In this document: in pieces, positions 44,970-54,289 of the stretch
Numbering within the stretch: the first letter of the stretch is position 1
Layout of the letters: each line of letters opens with the position of its first letter
The notes under the pieces: model-generated
Databases searched by the model: none
The model's input: the letters and a program-made list of their open reading frames with translations, nothing else
What the model was told of the DNA's origin: nothing
Source of the DNA: Microbacterium oleivorans
GTDB taxonomy: Bacteria > Actinomycetota > Actinomycetes > Actinomycetales > Microbacteriaceae
Direction of reading: 5' to 3'
Length of the DNA: 64,000 nt
Assembly: GCF_001691565.1 (NCBI RefSeq)
Contig: NZ_MAYO01000003.1
Location: forward strand, 248,001-312,000
Made by a program: the position numbers and the translations under genes

Positions 44970-46013
44970 TCAGTCCGCCTCGGTCGCGACCCTCGCGCGT
45001 CGGTTCCGTCGTCCGCGCCGCACCGCACGGACGACGACGATGACGACGGCGACGATGGCGAGCCAGGGGAGAAGGAAGCCCAGCCCGATCACGACGCCGT
45101 TGAGGGTCACGAGGAGCGCATTCCACCCGGTGGCGAGTCCGTCGCCGAAACCCTCCGGTTCCGCGGACACCTTCTGACCGGGGCGAGAGAGCGTGATCGT
45201 CGCACTCGAGAGCGCCACGTCGTCCGAGAGGGCCTTCTCCTGCGCCCGCAGCGAATCGAGGTCCGCCTGTCGCTGGGCGAGGGCATCCTCGGCCGCGAGC
45301 ACGTCCGCTGTGGTCGCGGCATCCGCGATCAACCCCCTGAGCCGCTCGACGGATGTCTCGAGTGCGGTGGCCCGGGCACGTAGATCCGTCGTCTCGGCCG
45401 TGACGTCCTCCCGTGAGATGTCCGTCGCCCGGACGGTACCGAGGTCATCGAGGTCCCGCAGGAAGTCCGCGAGGCCCGACGCGGGGACGCGAACCGTGAG
45501 GCGGGCGTCCGCCGATTCCGCCGTCTCTCCCGTCGCCGCATCGTTGACGTTCAGGGACTCGACGTAGCCTCCGGATGCCTGGGCCCTGGCGGCGATCTCA
45601 TCGGCAGCGCCCGAAGGATCATCGACTTCGAGGCGCGACTCGGCGCGAGCCGCAACGGCTCGCTCGCCGACGCGTGTCACTGCGGCGTCGGAGTCCTCGA
45701 GGTCGTGGAGCCCGCCGCTCATCTCGCTGCCGCCCCCATCCGGACGTGTCATCGACTCCTCGGAGGCGGCACCGCCCGCCAGCGAGCCGGCACCATCGGT
45801 TCCCACACCACCGACGACGGCCGGCCCGATGAATCCGGCGACCACGATGACGGCCGCCGCCGCCCCGGCATACGCCCAAGCGCGTCGACGGCCACCCCCC
45901 GGGGTCTCGCGAGGAGGGCGTCCGGCCTCGGCGATCTCATCGAACAACGCCCGTTCGATCTCGTCCTGCCGTGTCCGGGTCAGGGTGGGCAGGACAATGT
46001 CGTCCCTGGTCAT
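44970..46013 (-). CDS. DUF4349 membrane protein, possible anti-sigma partner
   Basis: 347 residues. A cytoplasmic N-terminus (1-45) is followed by a membrane segment (about 48-68), an extracellular region with the DUF4349 pattern (ARAESRLEVDDPSGAADEI, GGYVESLNV, RLTVRVPASGLADFL), and a coiled coil near 200-250. The membrane-associated end is GLGFLLPWLAIVAVVIVVV with a very basic tail. The start overlaps the stop of the sigma-factor gene, so it may act as the cognate anti-sigma factor through its N-terminus. No canonical zinc anti-sigma motif is visible. Confidence 0.85.
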   Translation of the reverse strand: MTRDDIVLPTLTRTRQDEIERALFDEIAEAGRPPRETPGGGRRRAWAYAGAAAAVIVVAGFIGPAVVGGVGTDGAGSLAGGAASEESMTRPDGGGSEMSGGLHDLEDSDAAVTRVGERAVAARAESRLEVDDPSGAADEIAARAQASGGYVESLNVNDAATGETAESADARLTVRVPASGLADFLRDLDDLGTVRATDISREDVTAETTDLRARATALETSVERLRGLIADAATTADVLAAEDALAQRQADLDSLRAQEKALSDDVALSSATITLSRPGQKVSAEPEGFGDGLATGWNALLVTLNGVVIGLGFLLPWLAIVAVVIVVVRAVRRGRRNRRARVATEAD

Positions 46014-46570
46014 GATCCCTCCGTCCCCAGGGCGGTCCGCAGTCGTGTGCGGACGCGCGAGAGTCGGTTGCGGACCACGGCGTGAGAGATGCCCAGCTCC
46101 TCCGCGGCCGCGGCGTAGGCATATCCCTCCGTCGCGCAGAGGCGGAAGATCTGCTGGTCCAACGGTGAGAGCGTCCCGAGTTCGGCGACGACGCGTTCGG
46201 CGAGCGCCGACCCGATGACCTGGTCCTCCACGTCGACCGTGGCGGGGATCATCTCATCCGCTGCGGCCGCCGTATTCAGGCGGTCGCGGCGCTGCCGCCG
46301 CATCCGGTTCGCGCTCTGGAACCGGCAGATCGTGACGAGCCAGGGCAGAAGCGAATCACTGATGAGGTCGAGTGTCGGCAGACGCCGCCACGCGACCAGG
46401 AAGGTCTCCTGCATGACGTCCTCCGCATCGGATGTGTCTCCGAGGAGCCCGTGGGCGAGCCAGTAGACCGGACGCGCGTACGCGCGATAGAGCTCCCGGA
46501 AGGCCTGCTGGTCGCCGCGCGCGGCGGCTGCCACCAGGTCCGCATCACTCCTCGCGGGCGCGTCGGCCAT
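46010..46570 (-). CDS. ECF-type RNA polymerase sigma factor
   Basis: 186 residues. Region 2 has ELYRAYARPVYWLAHGLLGD and SDAEDVMQETFLVAWRR. Region 4 has LSPLDQQIFRLCATEGYAYAAAAEELGISHAVVRNRLSRVR in pieces. It directs RNA polymerase to a small regulon, probably envelope-related given its membrane partner. It overlaps the DUF4349 gene (ATGA) and is divergent from terC across 104 bp. Confidence 0.93.
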   Translation of the reverse strand: MADAPARSDADLVAAAARGDQQAFRELYRAYARPVYWLAHGLLGDTSDAEDVMQETFLVAWRRLPTLDLISDSLLPWLVTICRFQSANRMRRQRRDRLNTAAAADEMIPATVDVEDQVIGSALAERVVAELGTLSPLDQQIFRLCATEGYAYAAAAEELGISHAVVRNRLSRVRTRLRTALGTEGS

Positions 46571-46674
46571 GGCATCCTCGTTCGTTCTGTCGATGGGGGA
46601 GTGTCGCCACTGCCGGGATCGTCTCAGACACCTCGAAAGGTACTCTTAGGGTCGCCCCCGCACGAAAGGCCCCC

Positions 46675-47769
46675 ATGGAGCTCCCCCTCTGGTTCGAGGT
46701 CGGCTCGCTCGTCGGTCTGACGCTCATCCTCGTCGCCGACCTGCTGCTGATCATCAAGCGCCCGCACGTTCCATCGACGAAGGAATCGACTCTCTGGGTC
46801 GTCTTCTACGTCGGGCTCGCGTTGCTCTTCGCGCTGCTGATGCTGGTCGTCACGAACGGCGAGTACGCGGGTCAGTTCGTGGCCGGCTGGCTCACCGAGT
46901 ACAGCCTGTCCATCGACAACCTGTTCGTCTTCGTCTTGATCATGAGTCAGTTCTCGGTGCCCCGCGCGGCGCAGCAGAAGGTGCTCATGGTCGGCATCAT
47001 CATCGCCCTGATCCTCCGCGGCATCTTCATCCTTCTCGGCGCCGCCATCATCGAGCAGTTCAGCTGGGTCTTCTACCTCTTCGGTGCTTTCCTCATCTAC
47101 ACCGCCTGGAAGCAGGCCTTCGACGGTGACGACGACGAGGACGAGGAGAAGAAGGAGAGTTTCCTCGTCCGGCTCCTGCGACGCCGGATGAAGGTCAGCG
47201 AGGAGTACGACGGTGCGAAGGTGCGCACCGTCATCGACGGCAAGAAGATCTTCACACCGATGATCATCGTGTTCGCGGCTCTCGGCATGACCGACCTCTT
47301 GTTCGCGATCGACTCGATCCCGGCGATCTTCGGCATCACGCAGAGCGCCTTCATCGTCTTCACCGCGAACATCTTCGCGCTCATGGGTCTCCGCCAGCTG
47401 TACTTCCTCCTCGGCGGGCTGCTGGACCGTCTGAAGTACCTGCACTTCGGGATCGCGTTCATCCTCGCCTTCATCGGCGTGAAGCTCGTCCTGCACGCGA
47501 TGCACGAGAACGAGCTCCCGTTCATCAACGGCGGCGAGCACGTCGAGTGGGCACCCGAGATCTCGACGTGGGTGTCACTGGGCGTGATCGTCGGCTCGAT
47601 GGCGGTCGCGACGATCGCCAGCCTGGTGGCCGCGCGCCGGGAGGGATTGCGGGAGCCGGTACCGGCGACGGGACCGACGCCGGTACGTCATGCGGAGGAC
47701 GTCGCCGAGGAACAGGGCACGCCTCGCACCGTCGACCCGCACCCGTCGGACGGGGAAGCGCCTCGTTGA
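46675..47769 (+). CDS. TerC-family membrane protein
   Basis: 364 residues from ATG 46675 with GAAAGG upstream. About nine membrane segments are visible. Acidic membrane motifs SLSIDNLFVFVLI and TDLLFAIDSIPAIFG are the TerC hallmarks, and an acidic loop (GDDDEDEEKKE) lies between. Family members such as Alx and MeeF export Mn2+, while others are linked to tellurite resistance. The last 45 residues are a polar tail. A TACTCT element lies at about 46641. No manganese riboswitch is evident in the 104-bp gap. Confidence 0.9.
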   Translation: MELPLWFEVGSLVGLTLILVADLLLIIKRPHVPSTKESTLWVVFYVGLALLFALLMLVVTNGEYAGQFVAGWLTEYSLSIDNLFVFVLIMSQFSVPRAAQQKVLMVGIIIALILRGIFILLGAAIIEQFSWVFYLFGAFLIYTAWKQAFDGDDDEDEEKKESFLVRLLRRRMKVSEEYDGAKVRTVIDGKKIFTPMIIVFAALGMTDLLFAIDSIPAIFGITQSAFIVFTANIFALMGLRQLYFLLGGLLDRLKYLHFGIAFILAFIGVKLVLHAMHENELPFINGGEHVEWAPEISTWVSLGVIVGSMAVATIASLVAARREGLREPVPATGPTPVRHAEDVAEEQGTPRTVDPHPSDGEAPR

Positions 47770-47813
47770 GACCACGGCGGGTCGCCCTCGCGCTGGCGTC
47801 GCCGCCCCGGTGG

Positions 47814-47819
47814 TAGTCT
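47814..47819 (+). promoter_or_regulatory. -10 element for leuC leader transcript
   Basis: TAGTCT, 6 nt before the GTG of the leader peptide. The spacing predicts that transcription begins at or beside that GTG. Confidence 0.55.
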
Positions 47820-47825
47820 GACGCC

Positions 47826-47873
47826 GTGCGGACCGCTCGACTCCTTATCGGCCGCGACGAGACCTCCTTCTGA
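47826..47873 (+). CDS. Putative leucine-rich leader peptide of leuCD
   Basis: 15 residues, M R T A R L L I G R D E T S F, from a GTG just behind a -10 element, with no ribosome-binding site. Leu-Leu-Ile codons (CTC CTT ATC) stand together at positions 6-8. The 3' part of the ORF overlaps the left arm of a hairpin upstream of leuC. The arrangement matches ribosome-mediated attenuation, in which stalling at leucine codons alters the downstream RNA fold. It is too short to call from coding statistics alone. Confidence 0.5.
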   Translation: MRTARLLIGRDETSF

Positions 47874-47890
47874 GCCCCCTCTCGTCGCGG
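47852..47890 (+). promoter_or_regulatory. Attenuator-like hairpin upstream of leuC
   Basis: A perfect 10-bp stem, CCGCGACGAG (47852-47861) with CTCGTCGCGG (47881-47890) and a 19-nt loop. The left arm lies inside the leader-peptide ORF, just after its Leu/Ile codons. There is no T-run, so it may act by Rho or by masking ribosome access rather than as an intrinsic terminator. Confidence 0.5.
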
Positions 47891-47927
47891 AGGCTGTCGC
47901 GGGCGCCATCCGACATCAGGAGACATC

Positions 47928-49370
47928 ATGAGCACGATTCCCGACCGTCCCCGGACCCTCGCCGAGAAGGTGTGGGACGACCACCTCGTCGTGAAGGGTG
48001 AGGACGGCAGCCCCGACCTCATCTACATCGACCTCCACCTCGTGCACGAGGTGACGAGTCCGCAGGCCTTCGACGGCCTCCGCGCTGAGGGGCGGCCGGT
48101 CCGCCGTCTCGACCTCACGATCGCGACGGAGGACCACAACACGCCGACGCTCGAGATCGACAAGCCGATCGCCGACCTCACGAGCCGCACCCAGATCGAG
48201 ACCCTTCGGCGCAACGCCGAGGAGTTCGGCGTCCGCCTGCACTCGCTGGGCGACAAGGAGCAGGGCATCGTCCACGTCGTGGGACCGCAGCTGGGTCTGA
48301 CGATGCCGGGCATCACGGTCGTCTGCGGCGACTCGCACACCTCCACCCACGGCGCGTTCGGCGCGATGGCGTTCGGTATCGGGACGAGCGAGGTCGAGCA
48401 CGTCCTCGCGACGCAGACCCTGCCCCTCAAGCCCTTCAAGACGATGGCGATCACCGTCGAGGGCACACTGAAGCCCGGCGTGAGCGCGAAAGACATCATC
48501 CTGGCGATCATCGCCAAGATCGGCGCCAACGGCGGGCAGGGTTACGTGCTCGAGTTCCGCGGCTCCGCCATCCGCTCCCTGTCGATGGAGGGGCGCATGA
48601 CGATCTGCAACATGTCGATCGAGGCGGGTGCCCGAGCCGGCATGATCGCGCCGGACGAGACGACGTTCGCCTACGTCAAGGACAAGCCGCACGCCCCCCG
48701 GGGAGCCGATTGGGACGAAGCAGTCGCCTACTGGCGGACGCTGCCCTCCGACGAGGGGGCCGTCTACGACGCCGAGGTGTTCCTCGACGCCGACGAGCTC
48801 GAGCCTTTCGTCACGTGGGGCACGAATCCCGGCCAAGGCGTCTCGCTGAGCGGCGTCATCCCGGACCCTGCGCAGATGACCGATCCCAACGAACGTGCAG
48901 CGGCCGAGCGGGCGCTCGAGTACATGGACCTCGCGCCGGGCACGGCGTTGAAGGACGTGGCGGTGGATGCCGTCTTCATGGGCTCGTGCACGAACAGCCG
49001 CATCGAGGACCTCCGTCAGTTCGCGTCGATCGTGCAGGGCCGGGCGAAGGCCCCGGGCGTTCGGGTGATGGTGGTCCCGGGCTCCGCCCGGGTGCGCCTC
49101 GAGGCCGAGGCCGAAGGGCTCGACAAGGTCTTCACCGACTTCGGAGCGGAGTGGCGCTTCGCCGGTTGTTCAATGTGCCTCGGAATGAACCCCGACCAGC
49201 TCGCCCCGGGCGAGCGGTGCGCCTCGACCAGCAACCGTAACTTCGAGGGCCGCCAAGGAAAGGGCGGTCGTACCCACCTCGTGTCACCGCTGGTGGCTGC
49301 CGCGACGGCCGTCCTCGGTCGCCTCGCGAGCCCCAGCGATCTCGATGCCCTGACCCTGACGGAGGCCTGA
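47928..49370 (+). CDS. leuC: 3-isopropylmalate dehydratase, large subunit
   Basis: 480 residues, aconitase family. [21 protein letters not shown], then the Fe-S ligands in [13 protein letters not shown] and [14 protein letters not shown], followed by [22 protein letters not shown]. It isomerises 2- to 3-isopropylmalate. The ATG follows CAGGAGACATC. leuD starts one base after its stop. Confidence 0.97.
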   Translation: MSTIPDRPRTLAEKVWDDHLVVKGEDGSPDLIYIDLHLVHEVTSPQAFDGLRAEGRPVRRLDLTIATEDHNTPTLEIDKPIADLTSRTQIETLRRNAEEFGVRLHSLGDKEQGIVHVVGPQLGLTMPGITVVCGDSHTSTHGAFGAMAFGIGTSEVEHVLATQTLPLKPFKTMAITVEGTLKPGVSAKDIILAIIAKIGANGGQGYVLEFRGSAIRSLSMEGRMTICNMSIEAGARAGMIAPDETTFAYVKDKPHAPRGADWDEAVAYWRTLPSDEGAVYDAEVFLDADELEPFVTWGTNPGQGVSLSGVIPDPAQMTDPNERAAAERALEYMDLAPGTALKDVAVDAVFMGSCTNSRIEDLRQFASIVQGRAKAPGVRVMVVPGSARVRLEAEAEGLDKVFTDFGAEWRFAGCSMCLGMNPDQLAPGERCASTSNRNFEGRQGKGGRTHLVSPLVAAATAVLGRLASPSDLDALTLTEA

Positions 49371-49371
49371 C

Positions 49372-49968
49372 ATGGAGAAGTTCACCCGCCACACCGGCGT
49401 CGGCGTGCCCCTGAAGCGCTCGGCGGTCGACACGGACCAGATCATCCCCGCCGTCTACCTCAAGCGCGTCACGAAGACGGGGTTCGAGGATGCGCTCTTC
49501 GCGAACTGGCGCCAGGACCCCGGATTCGTCCTCAACCAGGATGCTTACCGCGATGGGTCCGTCCTCGTCGCCGGCCCGGATTTCGGGACGGGGTCGAGTC
49601 GTGAGCACGCCGTCTGGGCTCTTCGCGACTACGGATTCCGTGTCGTCCTCAGCACGAAGTTCGCCGACATCTTCCGTGGCAACTCCGGCAAGCAGGGCCT
49701 CGTGACCGGGGTCGTCACCGAGGAGGTGCTGGAGGCCATCTGGGCGGCTCTCGAGGCCGACCCGGGCCGCGACATCACCGTGGACCTCGAGACACGCACG
49801 GTGGCGGTCGGCGACCTCCAGGCCTCGTTCGACATCGACGATTACACTAGGTGGCGGCTTCTCGAAGGGCTCGACGACATCGGGCTCACGCTGCGCAGCG
49901 AAGAACAGATCGCGCAGTTCGAGGCGCGCCGCGAGGCGTGGCGGCCGCGGACGCTCCCCGTCCGCTGA
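49372..49968 (+). CDS. leuD: 3-isopropylmalate dehydratase, small subunit
   Basis: 198 residues. The start [21 protein letters not shown] and the [17 protein letters not shown] swivel-domain motif are typical of LeuD. It forms the active enzyme with LeuC. With leuB and ilvE elsewhere in the window, only leuA of the leucine branch is missing here. Confidence 0.96.
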   Translation: MEKFTRHTGVGVPLKRSAVDTDQIIPAVYLKRVTKTGFEDALFANWRQDPGFVLNQDAYRDGSVLVAGPDFGTGSSREHAVWALRDYGFRVVLSTKFADIFRGNSGKQGLVTGVVTEEVLEAIWAALEADPGRDITVDLETRTVAVGDLQASFDIDDYTRWRLLEGLDDIGLTLRSEEQIAQFEARREAWRPRTLPVR

Positions 49969-50034
49969 TCGGCCAGCGCCCCGCACGACGGGGCCGGACC
50001 ACGCTTCCTCGACACCAGTAATGAGGTCCCACCC

Positions 50035-51399
50035 ATGAACACACTTCTCAGCGACTCCGCGTCGACCCCCGCCAGCGGCGGTAGTGCCGGTCAGACGCTC
50101 CGGATCCGCGGCGGGCGACCGCTGCGAGGCCGGGTCGAGGTGAAGGGGGCGAAGAACCTCGCCACGAAGGCGATGGTCGCCGCCCTTCTGGGTGAGACCG
50201 CGAGCATCCTCCGGGATGTGCCGGACATCAGCGACGTCCACGTCGTCCGATCACTCCTCGAGGTCCACGGCGTCCGCGTCGAGGACCTCGAGGACGGCGT
50301 GCTGCGGCTCGATCCGAGCGGCGCCGTCTCAGCGCACATGGAGGAGATCGATGCGCACGCAGGTGCCTCCCGCATCCCGATCCTCTTCTGCGGACCCCTG
50401 CTGCACCTGCTCGGCCAGGCGTTCATCCCCGATCTCGGCGGATGCCGCATCGGTGACCGGCCCATCGACTTCCACCTCGACGCCCTCCGGTCGTTCGGAG
50501 CCATCGTCGACAAGCTGCCCAGCGGCATCCGGCTGTCGGCGCCCGGCGGCCTTCACGGGGCCAACATCGAGCTTCCCTACCCGAGCGTCGGCGCGACCGA
50601 GCAAGTGCTGCTGACGGCCGTCCGCGCTAAGGGGACGACGGAGCTGCGAAACGCGGCGATAGAACCCGAGATCATGGACCTGATCGCGGTTCTCCAGAAG
50701 ATGGGCGCGATCATCTCCTACGAGCCCAACCGGGTGATCTTCATCGAAGGTGTCGAGTCGCTCCGCGGCTACGACCACCGCGCCATCTTCGACCGCAACG
50801 AGGCCGCCTCGTGGGCTGCCGCTGCGCTGGCCACCGACGGCGACATCTTCGTCGGGGGAGCGAAGCAGCAGGAGATGCTGACCTTCCTCAACGTCTTCCG
50901 CAAAGTCGGCGGCGACTTCGACATCGCCGAGGACGGCATCCGCTTCCGTCGCGGCGGGCCGCTCAAGCCCGTCATGGTCGAGACCGACGTGCACCCCGGG
51001 TTCATGACCGACTGGCAGCAGCCGCTGATCGTCGCTCTCACGCAGGCGGAGGGCGAGTCGGTCGTCCACGAAACCGTGTACGAGAATCGTCTCGGCTTCA
51101 CCCGTGCGCTGGTCCAGATGGGCGCCGACATCATCGTGCACCCCGACGGCATCGCGAGCTCCGACCGCCGTGTCCCCCGCCGCGCCCTCGAGCAGGCCGC
51201 TGTCATCAACGGCCCGACTCCCCTCCATGGCGCCGACGTCGTCGTTCCGGACCTGCGGGGCGGGTACTCGTACGTGATCGCGGCCCTGGCGGCTGAGGGC
51301 GAGTCGACCGTCCGCAACATCGGGATCATCCGCCGGGGCTACGAGAAGTTCCTCGAGAAGCTCACGGATCTCGGCGCCGACTTCGACGTCACGGAGTGA
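50035..51399 (+). CDS. murA: UDP-N-acetylglucosamine 1-carboxyvinyltransferase
   Basis: 454 residues. The N-terminal VKGAKNLATKAMVAALL, catalytic Cys137 (GGCRIGDRPIDFH), and GVETDVHPGFMTDWQQP-type region are present. It starts peptidoglycan synthesis by adding enolpyruvate to UDP-GlcNAc. Keeping the cysteine predicts fosfomycin sensitivity at the target. GAGGT precedes the ATG. The stop overlaps the plsC start (GTGA). Confidence 0.96.
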   Translation: MNTLLSDSASTPASGGSAGQTLRIRGGRPLRGRVEVKGAKNLATKAMVAALLGETASILRDVPDISDVHVVRSLLEVHGVRVEDLEDGVLRLDPSGAVSAHMEEIDAHAGASRIPILFCGPLLHLLGQAFIPDLGGCRIGDRPIDFHLDALRSFGAIVDKLPSGIRLSAPGGLHGANIELPYPSVGATEQVLLTAVRAKGTTELRNAAIEPEIMDLIAVLQKMGAIISYEPNRVIFIEGVESLRGYDHRAIFDRNEAASWAAAALATDGDIFVGGAKQQEMLTFLNVFRKVGGDFDIAEDGIRFRRGGPLKPVMVETDVHPGFMTDWQQPLIVALTQAEGESVVHETVYENRLGFTRALVQMGADIIVHPDGIASSDRRVPRRALEQAAVINGPTPLHGADVVVPDLRGGYSYVIAALAAEGESTVRNIGIIRRGYEKFLEKLTDLGADFDVTE

Positions 51400-52166
51400 C
51401 TTCGGTGAGTCCTCGTCGCCGCGCGTCGGCCGAGAAGACGCGTCCCAGCGTGTTCTGGCCCGCCGCCATGATCGTCGTCCCGGTCACGGGGTGGTTCGCG
51501 AAGATCGAGATAGAAGGCGCCGAGAACCTCCCTCTCGAGGGACCCTACGTCCTGGCGCCGAATCATTACAGCGAGTTCGACCCCGTGATCATCGCGGTCG
51601 CGACCTGGCGCATGGGGCGGGCTCCCCGGTTCATGGCGAAGGAGAGCCTGTTCAAGGTCCCGGTCCTGGGAGCCCTCCTGCGCGCGACCGGGATGATTCC
51701 CGTCGCGAGAGCATCGAACTCTGCGGCGGCGACGCAGACGCTTGCACAGTCGAACGCGCTGGTCGCCGCGCAGCGCGGGGTCATCGTCTACCCGGAGGGC
51801 TCGCTCACCCGCGATCCCGACATATGGCCGATGCGCGGCAAGACGGGCGCGGTCCGCCTCGCCCTCGCCGCAGACCAGACGCTGCCGGTCATTCCGGTGG
51901 CGACCTGGGGCGTGCAGGAGATCCTGCCGCGGTACGGCCGGCTGCGGCTCTGGCCGCCCCGCCGTCGCGTGCGCGTCCTCGTCGGTCCTCCGGTCGATCT
52001 GACGGGATTCACGGACACCACACCCGCCACCCTCACCGCCGCGACGGATGCCGTCATGCGCGACATCTCGGTCCTCCTCGGTCGCCTTCGCGGCGAGGAG
52101 CCTCCTGCGGAGCGGTGGAACCCCGCCAAGCACGGCCAGAACGAGACGGGCCGTCTTGACTCCTAG
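51396..52166 (+). CDS. plsC: 1-acyl-sn-glycerol-3-phosphate acyltransferase
   Basis: 256 residues. Acyltransferase block I appears as NHYSEFD (an NHX4D form), with block III as YPEGSLTRD and block IV near VIPVATWG. A hydrophobic stretch near residues 17-30 may touch the membrane. It acylates lysophosphatidic acid in phospholipid synthesis. The GTG overlaps the murA stop, and gpsA follows with overlap, linking wall and lipid synthesis in one transcript. Confidence 0.92.
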   Translation: MTSVSPRRRASAEKTRPSVFWPAAMIVVPVTGWFAKIEIEGAENLPLEGPYVLAPNHYSEFDPVIIAVATWRMGRAPRFMAKESLFKVPVLGALLRATGMIPVARASNSAAATQTLAQSNALVAAQRGVIVYPEGSLTRDPDIWPMRGKTGAVRLALAADQTLPVIPVATWGVQEILPRYGRLRLWPPRRRVRVLVGPPVDLTGFTDTTPATLTAATDAVMRDISVLLGRLRGEEPPAERWNPAKHGQNETGRLDS

Positions 52167-53304
52167 GGAATCGCCGCGCCGCGACGTCGCCGCCCCCCGC
52201 GTCGCGGTGCTCGGGTCCGGAAGTTGGGGAACGACCTTCGGCAAGGTCCTCGCGGATGGCGGCGCAGACGTCATGATGTGGGCTCGTCGCGCGGAGCTCG
52301 CGCACGAGATCCGAGAGGGCAAGCGCAACACGCAGTACCTCCCGGGCATCAACCTGCCCCGCGGGCTGTCGGCCACCCACCATCTCGCGGAGGCACTGGA
52401 CGGGGCCACCCAGGTCTACATCGCGATCTCCAGCCAGGCCCTGCGGCAGAACCTCAAGGGCGTCCGCCCGTTGCTCGGGAACAGCGATGTGCCGATCGTC
52501 TCCCTCATGAAGGGTGTGGAGAAGAAAACCGGGCTCCGCATGAGTCAGGTCCTCGAAGAGGAACTGCGCTGCGACCCTGCACGCATCGCCGTGGCCTCGG
52601 GCCCCAACCTCGCTCTGGAGATCGCGCGGCAGCAGCCCACAGCAGCCGTCATCTCGTCATCCAGCCAGGAGACCGCCGAAGCCGTCGCCCGCATCGCGCG
52701 GAACGGGTACTTCCGCACGTTCGTCAACACCGACGTCATCGGCACCGAGTTCGGCGGCGTGCTGAAGAACCTCATCGCCGTCGCGATCGGGATCGTCGAC
52801 GGCGTGGGGTACGGCGAGAACACGAAGGCGTCCATCATCACGCGCGGGCTCGTGGAGATGACGGACTTCGCGGTCGCCCAGGGCGCGCAGCCAGAGACGT
52901 TGCAGGGGCTCGCCGGTCTCGGCGACCTGATCGCGACGTGCCAATCCCCCCTCAGCCGCAACAACACCGCCGGCCGCCTGTTGGGACAGGGCTACAGCTT
53001 CACCGAGGTCGTGAAGCAGATGGACCAGACGGCCGAAGGTCTCGCCTCGGTCGCCCCCGTTCTCCAGTTGGCGAGGGCAGCCGGCATCCAGATGCCCATC
53101 GTCGAGCAGGTCAAGATGGTGCTCGACGGCACAATGAATCCCCGTGACATCGCTCCGCACCTGACGACGGATGACGATGAGCCCACGGAGGAGAGGACTC
53201 AGAATGGTTCAGGCGGTAGTGGTTCTGCTCTTCGGCGGGCGTTCCAGCGAGCACTCGATCAGTTCCGCCACGGCGGGCGGGGTGCTTCGCGCGATCGATC
53301 GTGA
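52156..53304 (+). CDS. gpsA: Glycerol-3-phosphate dehydrogenase [NAD(P)+]
   Basis: 382 residues from TTG 52156; the start is uncertain. RVAVLGSGSWGTTFGKVLADGG is the nucleotide site, with VSLMKGVEKKTG, ASGPNLALEIA, EFGGVLKNLIAVAIGIVDG (catalytic Lys) and GLGDLIATC. It makes glycerol-3-phosphate for phospholipids. The family usually ends near residue 335, but here the frame continues about 45 more polar, basic residues and overlaps ddl by 101 nt. No Shine-Dalgarno site is strong here; the gene overlaps plsC by 11 nt. Confidence 0.93.
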   Translation: MTPRESPRRDVAAPRVAVLGSGSWGTTFGKVLADGGADVMMWARRAELAHEIREGKRNTQYLPGINLPRGLSATHHLAEALDGATQVYIAISSQALRQNLKGVRPLLGNSDVPIVSLMKGVEKKTGLRMSQVLEEELRCDPARIAVASGPNLALEIARQQPTAAVISSSSQETAEAVARIARNGYFRTFVNTDVIGTEFGGVLKNLIAVAIGIVDGVGYGENTKASIITRGLVEMTDFAVAQGAQPETLQGLAGLGDLIATCQSPLSRNNTAGRLLGQGYSFTEVVKQMDQTAEGLASVAPVLQLARAAGIQMPIVEQVKMVLDGTMNPRDIAPHLTTDDDEPTEERTQNGSGGSGSALRRAFQRALDQFRHGGRGASRDRS

Positions 53305-54283
53305 GCGCTACCGGGTCATCCCCGTCGGCATCACCCGAGAGGGCGCTTTCGTCCTCGAGGAGGACGACCCCGACAAGTTCGCGCTGAACCCCGAGCGGCT
53401 TCCCGAGGTCGTCGACAACGGCACGCGCATCGTCTGGCCGGACTCCACCGCAACGCGCGCCATCTCGGTTCGTCATCCGGACGGAACCGTCGAGACCCTC
53501 GGCGACATCGATGTGGTCTTCCCCATCCTCCACGGTCGTTTCGGCGAGGACGGCACCGTCCAGGGGTTCCTCGAACTGCTCGATCTCCCGTACGTCGGGG
53601 CGGGACTGCTCATGTCCGCGATCGGCATGGACAAGCACACCACCAAGAGCGTCCTCCGTGCCGCCGGCGTGCCGGTGGTCCCGTGGGTGACGGTCACCCG
53701 CGGTGCCCTCGAGCGCGATGACGACCTGTGGCGTCGCCGCATCCACGCCCTCGGTCTGCCCGTCTTCGTGAAGCCCGCCCGCGCGGGCTCCAGCGTCGGC
53801 GTGTCGAAGGTCTCGGAGTGGGGCGAGTTGGATGCCGCTCTCGACACCGCTTTCCACGAAGACGCGAGCGTCCTCGTCGAGCAGGCCGTCTCGGGTCGCG
53901 AGGTGGAGTGCGGTGTCCTGCAGGGCCGCGACGGCGCGGACCCCCGCGTCAGCGTCGCGGGCGAGATCGTCGTCAGCGGTCGCGACTTCTACGACTTCGA
54001 GGCCAAGTATCTCGGAGCCCCGGGCATCGACCTCGTCTGCCCGGCGCACCTGCACGACGGCGAACTCCGCGAGATGCAGCGCATCGCCGCACGAGCGTTC
54101 GAGGCGGTCGGAGGTCAGGGACTCTCGCGTGTCGACTTCTTCTACACGGGGTCGGAGTTCTTCGTGAACGAGGTGAACACGATGCCGGGCTTCACGCCCA
54201 TCTCGATGTTCCCGACGTGCTGGATCCAGAGCGGCCTCAGCTACCCGGACCTCATCACGGAACTCATCGAGCTCGCGCGCTGA
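53204..54283 (+). CDS. ddl: D-alanine--D-alanine ligase
   Basis: 359 residues, ATP-grasp. VVLLFGGRSSEHSISSATA at the start, HGRFGEDGTVQGFLE, KHTTKSVLRAAGVP, FVKPARAGSSVGVSKV, and the metal-binding FFVNEVNTMPGFTPISMFP end are all present. It makes the D-Ala-D-Ala dipeptide for peptidoglycan. GGAGGAGAGG precedes the ATG. The start lies inside the gpsA frame. Confidence 0.96.
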   Translation: MVQAVVVLLFGGRSSEHSISSATAGGVLRAIDRERYRVIPVGITREGAFVLEEDDPDKFALNPERLPEVVDNGTRIVWPDSTATRAISVRHPDGTVETLGDIDVVFPILHGRFGEDGTVQGFLELLDLPYVGAGLLMSAIGMDKHTTKSVLRAAGVPVVPWVTVTRGALERDDDLWRRRIHALGLPVFVKPARAGSSVGVSKVSEWGELDAALDTAFHEDASVLVEQAVSGREVECGVLQGRDGADPRVSVAGEIVVSGRDFYDFEAKYLGAPGIDLVCPAHLHDGELREMQRIAARAFEAVGGQGLSRVDFFYTGSEFFVNEVNTMPGFTPISMFPTCWIQSGLSYPDLITELIELAR

Positions 54284-54289
54284 TCCCGG

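Noticed and set aside
46571-46674. Manganese (yybP-ykoY) riboswitch before the TerC gene
   Set aside because: The 104-bp gap is short and lacks a recognisable riboswitch core; only a -10 and a ribosome-binding site are seen.
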